Assembly (NCBI GenBank): GCA_030627005.1
Contig: DAOUSW010000015.1
Span: forward strand, 1 to 41,305
DNA length: 41,305 bases
Source of the DNA: MTP4 sp9310u
GTDB taxonomy: Archaea > Halobacteriota > Methanosarcinia > Methanosarcinales > Methanosarcinaceae
Reading direction: 5' to 3'
Part shown: one piece after another, positions 8,197 to 16,016 of the stretch
Layout: each line of letters begins with the position of its first letter
How positions within the stretch are numbered: the stretch's first letter is position 1
Program-made: the position numbers and the translations under genes
The notes under the pieces: generated by a model
Told to the model about the DNA's origin: nothing
Databases searched by the model: none
Seen by the model: the letters and a program-made list of their open reading frames with translations, nothing else

Positions 8197-8274
8197 ATGA
8201 AAAAAATAAGCAAAAGAACCTCTCTGAATTTTCCCGGCAGGTGGGGTGTGTTCTTTTATCCGGAAATTGAGTAA
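8197..8274 (+). CDS. Possible 25-residue small protein between kaiB and the kinase
   Basis: ATG 8197 is preceded by GGGAG at a spacing of 7 bases and the frame runs 25 codons to TAA 8272. The predicted peptide starts MKKISKRTSLNF and ends in an aromatic, acidic stretch. It matches no family I know. The good ribosome site and its place inside the kai cluster are the only support, and it may be chance or a leader peptide. Confidence 0.25.
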   Translation: MKKISKRTSLNFPGRWGVFFYPEIE

Positions 8275-8316
8275 GGACCTATCTCAACGACAGGCTTTTG
8301 AAAGGACGATGTAAAG

Positions 8317-10392
8317 ATGAGTTCTAAATTGGGAAAAGACCGGGAGTCCACATCGTATCATGCACTTTTAGATGAGAATCATGCCTTGAAAGAGGAAATT
8401 GAGAGCCTGAAAACCCGCCTGGAAGAAGCCGAAGAACTCAAACGCGCAATCACAGAGGGAGACCTGGATGCCCTTGTAATACCAGGTCCTGAAGAGGAGT
8501 TAATTTTCACCCTTGATAGCGCAGATCGTGCATACCGCGTCCTGGTAGAGACAATGAACGAAGGCACCGCCACTCTCGGCTTCGACGGCAGCATCCTTTA
8601 CTGTAACCGCCAATTTGCAGAACTCCTGAAGATGCCTTTGCAGGCTGTAACAGGCAGTTCTGCCTACCAATTCATCGAACCTGAGAATATGGCTGCCTTT
8701 AAGGCGGTTCTGGAGCAGGGGAGAGGTGCAGAAGAGATAAAACTGAGGACCGGAGAAGGGGGCTCTTTGCCAGTATACCTGTCCATTAGCTCATTACAGT
8801 CAGAGGGAACTCCGAATGCCTGGTGCCTCGCGGTCACAGATCTGACCGCACAGAAGAAGAATGAAGAGATTCTCGCTGCCGAGCGCCTGGCAAGGTCGAT
8901 CATAGAGCAGGCTGCAGAGGCCATAATAGTCTGCGACAGGTCAGGGAAGATTATCAGATTCAGCAACTCCGTACCCGGGCTCTGCGGATGCGATCCGAAG
9001 TTCCAGAAATTTGAAGATATTATAAATTTAAGTTTCTTAGAAGGAACAGACGTTGGCAAAAGTATTTTTCCTGTCACCTCTGCTCTGAAGGGGTCTTCCA
9101 TTCTCGGGGTGGAAGCAATCCTCGAACCTGAGGATTGTGAGCAGTTTAACTTACTTTTAAATTCAGGACCTCTGAAAAATGCCGATGGCGAGATCATAGG
9201 CTGTGTGGTGACTCTCACTGACATCACCGAGCGCAAAAAAGTAGAAGAAACACTTAAAAAAGCACATGAAACCCTGGAAGAGAAAGTCAAAGAGTGCACA
9301 GCCGAACTTGAAGAAGCCTGTAACACATTGCTGGAAAACGAAATTAGGCTCAATGAAGCCCAAAAAATAGCCCATGTCGGGAATTGGGACTGGAACCTGC
9401 TGACCAATGAAATATACTGGTCTGATGAAATATACCGCATTTTCCGACTTGACCCCCTGGAATTCGGCAGAACTTACGATGCGTTTTTGAATTATGTAGA
9501 TCCGGAAGATCGAAACCGTGTGAATAATGCCACTCAAAAAGCTTTAAATGGGGAACCCTTTAGCATCGAATGCGGGATTATCTTACCTGATGGAAAAAGA
9601 AGCATAATCCATGCGCAGGGAGACGTTGTTTTTGATGAAAAAAATATCCCAGTTCGAATAAGAGGAATAATACAGGATATAACCGAGCGTAAAATGGCTG
9701 AAGAAGCCCTTGAGAAGATGGATAAAATCCGGATAAAAGAAATTCATCACAGGATCAAGAATAACCTGCAGGTTATATGTTCCCTTCTCAGCCTTGAGGC
9801 TGAAAAGTTCAGTGACGCAAAAATGCTTGAAGCCTTAAGAGAAAGCAGGAACCGCGTAGTTTCAATGGCTCTTATTCATGAAGAACTCTACAAAGGGGAC
9901 AAACTCGATGCCATTGATTTTGCAGCTTACCTCCATAAACTCACTGCAGATCTTTTCAATTTGTACAATTTTGGAAATGAAAATATCAGCTTGAGTATGG
10001 ACCTTGAGCAAATATACCTTGATATGGATACCGCAATTCCTCTCGGAATTATTGTCAACGAGTTGATCTCAAATGCCCTGAAACATGCCTTTCCTGCAGG
10101 GAAGAAAGGAGAAATATATATCAACCTTTGCAGGACCGACACTCCTGCCTCAAGATGTGATGTTTCGGACCATAGCACGGACCATGTGGAAAAAGACAGC
10201 CTGCCTTACACATTGACGGTAATGGACAACGGAAGAGGCATTTCAGAAGAAATAGAATTTGAAAACGCAGAATCTCTCGGCCTCCAGCTAATAAATATTC
10301 TTGTTGAACAGATAGACGGCTGGATAGAACTTGAAAGAGATCAGGGAACAAAATTCACAATCCGGTTTAATAGTGTAGAAAATCTAAGTTAA
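8317..10392 (+). CDS. Soluble PAS-domain sensor histidine kinase (HisKA_2 type)
   Basis: This 691-residue kinase has no membrane segment. Its order is an N-terminal coiled coil (about 18-48), PAS (about 70-178), PAS (about 190-307, ending TDITERK), coiled coil (310-350), PAS/PAC (about 352-458, ending QDITERK), HisKA_2 with the phosphoacceptor region EIHHRIKNN (conserved His 478), and HATPase (N box NELISNALKHAF near 580, G box DNGRGIS near 638). There is no receiver domain, so a separate regulator or protein partner is needed. It lies 167 bases after the kaiB pair on the same strand. In cyanobacteria, SasA and CikA kinases read the Kai state; this kinase lacks the KaiB-like sensor of SasA. 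A Kai-linked output is therefore an inference from position only. Confidence 0.9.
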   Translation: MSSKLGKDRESTSYHALLDENHALKEEIESLKTRLEEAEELKRAITEGDLDALVIPGPEEELIFTLDSADRAYRVLVETMNEGTATLGFDGSILYCNRQFAELLKMPLQAVTGSSAYQFIEPENMAAFKAVLEQGRGAEEIKLRTGEGGSLPVYLSISSLQSEGTPNAWCLAVTDLTAQKKNEEILAAERLARSIIEQAAEAIIVCDRSGKIIRFSNSVPGLCGCDPKFQKFEDIINLSFLEGTDVGKSIFPVTSALKGSSILGVEAILEPEDCEQFNLLLNSGPLKNADGEIIGCVVTLTDITERKKVEETLKKAHETLEEKVKECTAELEEACNTLLENEIRLNEAQKIAHVGNWDWNLLTNEIYWSDEIYRIFRLDPLEFGRTYDAFLNYVDPEDRNRVNNATQKALNGEPFSIECGIILPDGKRSIIHAQGDVVFDEKNIPVRIRGIIQDITERKMAEEALEKMDKIRIKEIHHRIKNNLQVICSLLSLEAEKFSDAKMLEALRESRNRVVSMALIHEELYKGDKLDAIDFAAYLHKLTADLFNLYNFGNENISLSMDLEQIYLDMDTAIPLGIIVNELISNALKHAFPAGKKGEIYINLCRTDTPASRCDVSDHSTDHVEKDSLPYTLTVMDNGRGISEEIEFENAESLGLQLINILVEQIDGWIELERDQGTKFTIRFNSVENLS

Positions 10393-10422
10393 TATTCTGG
10401 AAAAGAAGGCGGATGCTTTAAT

Positions 10423-10450
10423 AAAAAGGAATTGCACCTTTTTCTTTTTT
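10423..10450 (+). terminator. Weak hairpin/T-rich terminator after the histidine kinase
   Basis: AAAAAGG (10423-10429) pairs with CCTTTTT (10437-10443) around a 7-base loop, followed by CTTTTTT. The stem is AT-rich, but the T runs resemble archaeal termination sites. Confidence 0.45.
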
Positions 10451-10635
10451 ATTTACCGACTTTATCCAGGTTTTTTCCCAGGCTTATTTCAAGCATTTTC
10501 TCAAGCATTTTCTCAAGCTTATTTCAGGTTTATTTTCGAGTATAGTTGCCCGACATAGCTGCTTAAAAGTCCTTTCTCCGGAATACGCCCTGAAATGAAA
10601 AAATTGCAGAACTTCTGTTTTTTGACGGCAGAATT

Positions 10636-10682
10636 CAGTACTTGTCAGTGTTTATATAAGACTGCTGATATAATACAGTACT
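10636..10682 (+). promoter_or_regulatory. Box A flanked by two CAGTACT repeats
   Basis: TTTATATAA (10651-10659) is a good TATA box that would start transcription near 10680, just before the GGAGG site of the next gene. Two identical CAGTACT heptamers lie at 10636-10642 and 10676-10682, exactly 40 bases apart, on either side of it. This suits an operator for the winged-helix protein itself. Confidence 0.5.
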
Positions 10683-10704
10683 GCGAGAGATTGGAGGCAA
10701 TGGT

Positions 10705-11064
10705 ATGATAGACTTTGCATGTAAGGAATTCAAAGTAGAAGACGTAATCAAATGCGCCCTGAGCCTTACCAGGGCTGACCTGAAGGTATTGAAGCATTTC
10801 TTAAACGATACCGAACACTGGTTTGACACTGACACTCTTTCAAAAGCCCTTAAACTTGACATCTCCACTGTCCAGCGTTCCGTGAAAAAGCTGTACGAAA
10901 AAGAGATTCTTCAGAGATCTCAGCAGAACCTGGACGGCGGAGGCTACGTATTCATCTACAAAATTCACTCCAGAACTAAAATAAAAAACATCATCATGAG
11001 CGTTGTCCAGACCTGGGCCGAAAGGCTAGGGCAAGAACTGGAACAATGGGAAAACAGAGGTTGA
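10705..11064 (+). CDS. Winged-helix transcriptional regulator (TrmB/MarR-like)
   Basis: This 119-residue protein has a winged helix at about residues 20-90 (ALSLTRADLKVLKHFL, then TDTLSKALKLDISTVQRSVKKLYEKEIL, then the wing with GGGYVFIYKI). A C-terminal helix (95-119) follows, probably for dimerisation. No ligand domain is visible. The start is ATG 10705 with GGAGG at spacing 7. Its last 19 bases overlap the NapH-like gene, so the two are co-translated, and the regulator probably controls this Fe-S membrane protein and itself through the CAGTACT repeats. The exact family is uncertain. Confidence 0.8.
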   Translation: MIDFACKEFKVEDVIKCALSLTRADLKVLKHFLNDTEHWFDTDTLSKALKLDISTVQRSVKKLYEKEILQRSQQNLDGGGYVFIYKIHSRTKIKNIIMSVVQTWAERLGQELEQWENRG

Positions 11065-11687
11065 TAAACTTGCTTAAAATAACACCTTACCTGGGGATTC
11101 TTGTCCTCATCGTGTCCATAGGAGGGCTCTGGTACCCTGCACTCGGGTATTTCATGCTGTTAGTCTTTGCCGCCATATTCCTTATAAGCCCCTTCAGAGG
11201 CCGCTGGTTCTGTGGAAACCTATGCCCCAGAGGCAGTCTTGTAGATTTCTGGATTTCAAAAATCTCTAGAAAAGAAAAGATTCCCGCCGTATTCAGAAGT
11301 TTCTGGCTGAGGATTCCGGTCTTTTTCCTGCTTATGGGCTTCATGGGCTACAGGGTCATGAGCGTCATAGGAACCCTGAATATGTTTGAAAAAATAGGCA
11401 TGATCCTCGTGACTATGTGCATTGTGACCACAGTAATTGCAGTTATCTTTGGCACCTTCTTGAGCCCGCGGGCCTGGTGTTCTTTCTGTCCGATGGGCAC
11501 AGCCCAGAACCTGCTCGGAGGCAAAAAGTACCAGTTACAGGTCAAACAGAAAAACTGCATCAGCTGCAAAAAATGCGAAAAAGTCTGCCCAATGCAACTC
11601 GACGTCTGCAACAGTGAAGCAATGTCCGACTGTATCAAGTGCGGACGCTGCGTGGAAGCCTGCCCGAAAGACGCTCTGCATTTCTGA
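11046..11687 (+). CDS. NapH/CcoG-like membrane protein with two 4Fe-4S clusters
   Basis: This 213-residue protein has four likely membrane helices (about 10-28, 33-50, 90-108, 117-138). Two CxxxCP/CxxCP motifs occur (Cys 56 and 60 in WFCGNLCP; Cys 145 and 148 in WCSFCP). Two ferredoxin-type 4Fe-4S motifs are at the C-terminus (Cys 171, 174, 177, 181 and 196, 199, 202, 206). This is the plan of NapH-type electron-transfer proteins, which pass electrons between membrane carriers and soluble or extracytoplasmic partners. In a methanogen, candidates for the carrier are methanophenazine or ferredoxin. No partner reductase is adjacent, but the flavo-Fe-S fusion 362 bases downstream could be one. 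Confidence 0.85.
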   Translation: MGKQRLINLLKITPYLGILVLIVSIGGLWYPALGYFMLLVFAAIFLISPFRGRWFCGNLCPRGSLVDFWISKISRKEKIPAVFRSFWLRIPVFFLLMGFMGYRVMSVIGTLNMFEKIGMILVTMCIVTTVIAVIFGTFLSPRAWCSFCPMGTAQNLLGGKKYQLQVKQKNCISCKKCEKVCPMQLDVCNSEAMSDCIKCGRCVEACPKDALHF

Positions 11688-12049
11688 ACGATTGCACTTC
11701 CAATCATTACTATTTCAATTTTTACAATTTTTACATTAGTTAACGCCCTGTAAACAATATTTTTAATCAATTAATATACAATATATAATATGGGGAGCCC
11801 GGAAACACTTCTAATCAGGCCTGACTTTATGCCAGCTGGACATGAATTTTTCAATTTGGTATGACTTTTTGCCAATTGGATATCAACGAAAATGGATTTT
11901 TACTCCAGCGGATTCGGATAAATTCCAGGTGAGTCTAACTTAATTTCAGCTTATCAGGAGTTATTCCAGCCGGTCAGAGGTAATTCAACAGTTCATGTAC
12001 ATTGCTACGGTTTACGGGAATCCGGAAATTAATCCAGGAGGAAAAGAAC
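11688..12049. other. 362-base spacer with imperfect repeats and a TATA-like site
   Basis: A TATA-rich run at 11771-11790 may be the promoter of the downstream fusion gene, giving a leader of about 230 bases. Two imperfect copies of a TATGACTTTwTGCCARYTGGAYAT element lie at about 11825-11845 and 11859-11885. No gene is seen. Confidence 0.5.
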
Positions 12050-15000
12050 ATGACAGATCGTGTCCCGGAACTTTCAGCCGCCCAGAAAACGGAACTTTCG
12101 GAAATATTCGGAGAGTACGTCAATCTTGACAAACGCGAACGCCACTACTACAACCACGATATAGGAGCCCTGCCACCTCTTGTAAAGAAGGTGATAGGAA
12201 ATACCGATCCTGCTGCGGTCGTAAAAGTCAGGAGTGAAGAAGATGCTGTCAAACTCCTGGAATTTGCAAACCGGTACAAAATTCCGGTGGTCCCGCGGGC
12301 AGGAGCTTCTTCGGGATACGGGGGAGTCATCCCGACAAAAGGCGGAGTTGTCGCTGATGTGACCCTGTTGAATAGGGTTCTTAGCATTGACCCGGAAACA
12401 GAGACAACCGTTGTGCAGAGCGGGATCATCTGGGAAAAACTTGAGAGAAAGCTAAACGAAAAAGGGCTTTCCCTCAGAGCCATACCCTCAAGTGCTCCTT
12501 CTTCAACCGTCGGGGGCTGGCTCATGCAGAGCGGGGCAGGTTACGGCAGTTACGAGTTTGGCTGGGGGCACGAGAGCATGGAAAACGTCCGGATCGTCCT
12601 TCCAAACGGGAAGCTGAGGGAATTTTCAGGCCCCGAACTCGGGAAACTCATCGGGACCATGGGGACAACAGGTATCATCACGGAAGTTACCCTGAAAGTC
12701 CAGAAACAGGAAGAAAGAAAGGCCGTTTCAGCCAGTTTCCCGGATGCTGAGGCCCTCAGGAAAGCTGTAGAAACCATAAGAGAGAAGAAAGTCCCGCTCT
12801 GGTCAATTTCTTTCCTGAACCCGGAATGGGCGGACATGAAGAACAGGGCCCCGCAAAAACTCCATTACGGGGAAATTGTGGATAAGGACAGGCCTGTACT
12901 TCCCATGGCTTACGTTTGCACCTTCATGTACCCCGCTTCAAGAGACGTCTCAGGCCTGAGTGAAGCGATTGAAAGCGCAGGAGGCACTGTCCTCCCCGAA
13001 GAAATCGCAAAGCACGAGACTAAAGAGTGGTTCAAGTCCATGAAGGTGAAGAGGCTCGGCCCCTCATTCATCCCGGCAGAGGTCCTTGTGCCGCTTGATA
13101 AGATGGACAGGGTCTTTGAAGAAATCAAAAAGAAAATCAAACTCCCGGTGCTTACCGAAGGCATGGTCATAGGGGACGGAAATGTGGTGCTCCTCTGCTT
13201 TATACCCCATTCGGAACGCTCGGTCCTCTTTAACACGGCTTTTGCCCTTTCCCTTAGCATCCTGAAGATCGCGGAAGAAAACGAAGGCAGGGTTTATTCC
13301 TCGGGACTCTTTTTTGCCTCAAAGAAAAAGGACGTCTTCGGGGACAGGCTTGCCGAAATCGAAGCCCTCAGAAAAGAATTCGACCCCAACGGGATTATGA
13401 ACCCCGAGACCCTGGAAGGAAGAGGGCTCCTGAACACCGCCATTTCCATGGGATCTTCATTTGAGCCCCTGGGCCGGATGATGGGAAACATGTCCGGGAT
13501 AGGGAAGACGACCTTCAAAGACGAAAAGGAGATCCCCGCGGAGGTCGCGGAACTTGCCTACTCCTGTTCCCAGTGCGGCTACTGTGTGAGCGAATGCGAC
13601 CAGTACTACGGCCGGGGCTGGGAGTCACAGTCCCCACGGGGAAAATGGTTCTTTATCAAGGAATACCTGGCAGGCCGGGAAAAGCTTGACCAGCGGCAGA
13701 CAAACACCTTCCTTGCCTGCACCACCTGCCAGATGTGCGACGCTCGCTGCGAACTTGACATGCCAATCGAACACGCCTGGATGACCATGCGCGGGAAACT
13801 GGTTGATGAAGAAGAGAAAATGACCTTCCCGCCCTTCGAGATCATGGCAGCCAGCCTCCTGAAAGAGCGGAACATCTGGGCAAACTACCGCAAGGACAGG
13901 GACAAATGGATTCCGGACGACATCCGGGCAAAGATGAAGGACGAAGCCGAGTACGCCTACTTTGCGGGCTGCACGGCGTCCTTTGTGGAAAAAGACGTGG
14001 CTGTCGGGGCTGTGCGCATGCTCGATGACGCGGAAGTCGAGTTTACGGGGCTCGGCGATAAAGAAGCGTGCTGCGGGATTCCCATGCTCGTTGCCGGGAA
14101 GTGGGACGTCTTTGAAAAGATCATGCGGATGAACGTCTACAACATGAAAAAGAAAGGCGTAAAAACCGTGATCACTTCCTGCCCTGCCTGCTGGCTCATG
14201 TGGCACACCGTCTATCCCCAGTGGGCGGAAAAACTAGGAATCGAGTACGGACTTGAGACAAAGCACTATTCCGAAGTCCTGGTGGAGCGCCTGGACGTGC
14301 TTAAGCCCAAATTCAAAAAACCGCTCAATAAAGTGGTTGCCTGGCATGACTCCTGTCACCTGGGTAGAGCCGGAGGCAAAGTCTACGAGCCCCCGAGAGA
14401 GCTTTTGAAAGCCATCCCGGGCCTCCAGTTCAGGGAACTTGAACATAACAGGGAACGGGCTCACTGCTGCGGATCGGTGGTCAGCCTTATTGCCGAGCCT
14501 CCGGTTGCATATAAACTTGGGGGTATGAGGCTTCAGGAAGCTGTAGATGTGAACGCAGACATCATTGCGGCTCTGTGTCCCTGCTGTACGGTCCAATTCC
14601 GTGTTGCAGCCGAAAAAAACAACATGAACATAGAGTCCCAGGACCTCGGCGCCCTTGTGGCCAGAAGCCTCGGCTACGACATCCCGGATACGACAAACTA
14701 CGCCCTGCAGTCATGGGTGCCCTTTGAGAAAATGATCGACCTCATGCAGCCCGAAAACATGGCCGACCTTATGGTAGAACTCCTGCCCGAGATGATGGCA
14801 GCCATGCCCGCACCCCTCCAGTCCATGATGAAAATGGTCAAATACGTGCCCGGCATGGGCGCCCTGATGAAGCCCATGATGCCTGTTATGATGCCCAGGC
14901 TCATGCCCTCGGTCATGCCCAAAGTGATGCCGGACATGCTCAAAGCCGTGGAAAGGCGGGTCCCGATGCCGGACTATATGAGAGAGCAGCTCCCGGACCT

Positions 15001-15097
15001 CATGCCAAAAGCCATGGAAAACCTGATGCCGAACATGCTGCCCCAGATCATCCCCCTGCTGACCCCACGGATGATCGAGTATATTAAGACGCATTGA
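12050..15097 (+). CDS. GlcD-type FAD dehydrogenase fused to HdrD/GlpC-like Fe-S domains
   Basis: This 1015-residue fusion begins with an FAD-binding (GlcD/D-lactate dehydrogenase type) domain at about 45-215 (PRAGASSGYGG, GAGYGSYEFGWGHE) and an FAD-oxidase C-domain to about 455. Two 4Fe-4S motifs follow (CSQCGYCVSEC near 505, CTTCQMCDARC near 553). Then come two complete CCG domains with C...CCG...CPxC (CCG near 672 and 805), the noncubane-cluster motif of HdrD and HdrB. About 120 residues at the end are Met/Pro-rich. It probably oxidises a 2-hydroxy acid or similar substrate and passes electrons through Fe-S clusters. The substrate is unknown, and the HdrD-like half raises a thiol/disulfide partner. 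The start is ATG 12050 with AGGAGG at spacing 8; an in-frame TTG at 12002 is less likely. No membrane segment is clear. Confidence 0.88.
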   Translation: MTDRVPELSAAQKTELSEIFGEYVNLDKRERHYYNHDIGALPPLVKKVIGNTDPAAVVKVRSEEDAVKLLEFANRYKIPVVPRAGASSGYGGVIPTKGGVVADVTLLNRVLSIDPETETTVVQSGIIWEKLERKLNEKGLSLRAIPSSAPSSTVGGWLMQSGAGYGSYEFGWGHESMENVRIVLPNGKLREFSGPELGKLIGTMGTTGIITEVTLKVQKQEERKAVSASFPDAEALRKAVETIREKKVPLWSISFLNPEWADMKNRAPQKLHYGEIVDKDRPVLPMAYVCTFMYPASRDVSGLSEAIESAGGTVLPEEIAKHETKEWFKSMKVKRLGPSFIPAEVLVPLDKMDRVFEEIKKKIKLPVLTEGMVIGDGNVVLLCFIPHSERSVLFNTAFALSLSILKIAEENEGRVYSSGLFFASKKKDVFGDRLAEIEALRKEFDPNGIMNPETLEGRGLLNTAISMGSSFEPLGRMMGNMSGIGKTTFKDEKEIPAEVAELAYSCSQCGYCVSECDQYYGRGWESQSPRGKWFFIKEYLAGREKLDQRQTNTFLACTTCQMCDARCELDMPIEHAWMTMRGKLVDEEEKMTFPPFEIMAASLLKERNIWANYRKDRDKWIPDDIRAKMKDEAEYAYFAGCTASFVEKDVAVGAVRMLDDAEVEFTGLGDKEACCGIPMLVAGKWDVFEKIMRMNVYNMKKKGVKTVITSCPACWLMWHTVYPQWAEKLGIEYGLETKHYSEVLVERLDVLKPKFKKPLNKVVAWHDSCHLGRAGGKVYEPPRELLKAIPGLQFRELEHNRERAHCCGSVVSLIAEPPVAYKLGGMRLQEAVDVNADIIAALCPCCTVQFRVAAEKNNMNIESQDLGALVARSLGYDIPDTTNYALQSWVPFEKMIDLMQPENMADLMVELLPEMMAAMPAPLQSMMKMVKYVPGMGALMKPMMPVMMPRLMPSVMPKVMPDMLKAVERRVPMPDYMREQLPDLMPKAMENLMPNMLPQIIPLLTPRMIEYIKTH

Positions 15098-15144
15098 AAC
15101 GGAAACGTTGAAACGGAAACGTTGAAACAGAAACGTTGAAATCG
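15094..15144. repeat. 14-bp tandem repeat spanning the stop codon
   Basis: The unit TTGAAACGGAAACG is found at 15094-15107, 15108-15121 and 15122-15135 (one mismatch), with a partial fourth copy. The first copy contains the TGA stop of the flavo-Fe-S fusion. Confidence 0.9.
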
Positions 15145-15192
15145 AGTTGCAGAGAAAAAAATAGGTTCAGGGAAAACAGGTGCATAGAAAAA

Positions 15193-15233
15193 TCGGAGGA
15201 AATTGTCGGAATTCCTCCGACCTTAACTTTTTT
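15193..15233 (+). terminator. Hairpin terminator after the flavo-Fe-S fusion
   Basis: A 9-bp perfect stem (TCGGAGGAA 15193-15201 with TTCCTCCGA 15212-15220) is followed within 8 bases by a run of T. Confidence 0.75.
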
Positions 15234-16016
15234 ATTTAACTTTTTGTGATTCAAATCTGCAAACGAAAGACAAACTCTTTTGGCAGACTTTATTATAGCT
15301 GAACTCCGGAAAAAAATTATAATTTTTTTACAACCCCCCATCATACAGTGTCCCATATGGATACTGTAACCCAGGCATACAGCACATATCCCCGGGAATC
15401 CAGAATACAGACATTACGCCGGGAAGCCCCTTAAGTTTTCATTTGCACTTGCATTTTTACACTGGAATTTTTACACTGGTGCTTCCTCACTACTCGATTG
15501 ATTGTTTCAAAATTCCCAAAAACCGTTTTTTTCTGATAAAGATCGAAAGCCTCCGCCAGCTTGTCTGGCGGCCCTTACAAAAAAGAATTATAAATATATG
15601 AAAAAGCAGTATTTGAAGACCGCATTTCTTTTTTCACTTTCACCGGTTTGCTTTTCTCTTCTTTTTAGTTGTCTGCTCTTTATTCTGCAAAAGCCGGCCG
15701 CCCTTGGCGCCCGGAACAACTTCCGTACTTCTGGCAAACATTGTTTTTATGCTCTTTTTAATGGGAGTCTTCCTGAATTTTGCGCCCTAAAAAGTCCCAG
15801 AGATTGAAAGCCAAATCCGGGAGAATAAAAGGATTAAAAGGAGCAGCAGCCCTTTTTTCGGAGAGAATTTATTTCATGACCAGAGGAATTCTTATATAGA
15901 AGTGCTTGCATTAAGAATAGGAAAATTACGCACTGAAAATAGCGTACTTAAGAATTCAACTAATCAACTAATAAAAAATCATAGAAATTCAAAATCATTA
16001 TAAAGGAGATTGAAGT
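15234..16016. other. 783-base spacer before the thermosome gene
   Basis: No supported gene is seen. A 7-bp GC-rich hairpin (CCGCCAG/CTGGCGG, 15553-15571) is present but lacks a T run on either strand in the right place. The phrase TTTTTACACTGG occurs twice near 15453-15480. A 101-codon frame at 15502-15807 crosses the hairpin and has no ribosome site. The thermosome promoter is at the right end. Confidence 0.5.
15891..15899 (+). promoter_or_regulatory. Box A of the thermosome gene
   Basis: CTTATATAG with purines just upstream is a strong archaeal TATA box. It predicts a start near 15920 and a leader of about 95 bases ending in AAGGAG before the TTG start. Confidence 0.6.

Larger units (their letters stand above)
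10393..10704. other. 312-base spacer: weak terminator, repeats, promoter
   Basis: After the kinase comes a T-rich hairpin (10423-10450). A degenerate repeat of TTTTCTCAAGCATTT/TTATTTCAGG type follows (about 10470-10545). At the right end is the promoter of the winged-helix gene. Confidence 0.6.

Noticed and set aside
15553..15571. GC-rich hairpin as a terminator
   Set aside because: The stem is good but no T run follows it on either strand, and no gene ends close by.
15502..15807. 101-codon frame before the thermosome gene
   Set aside because: It crosses a hairpin and AT-rich spacer, lacks a ribosome site and has no gene-like features.
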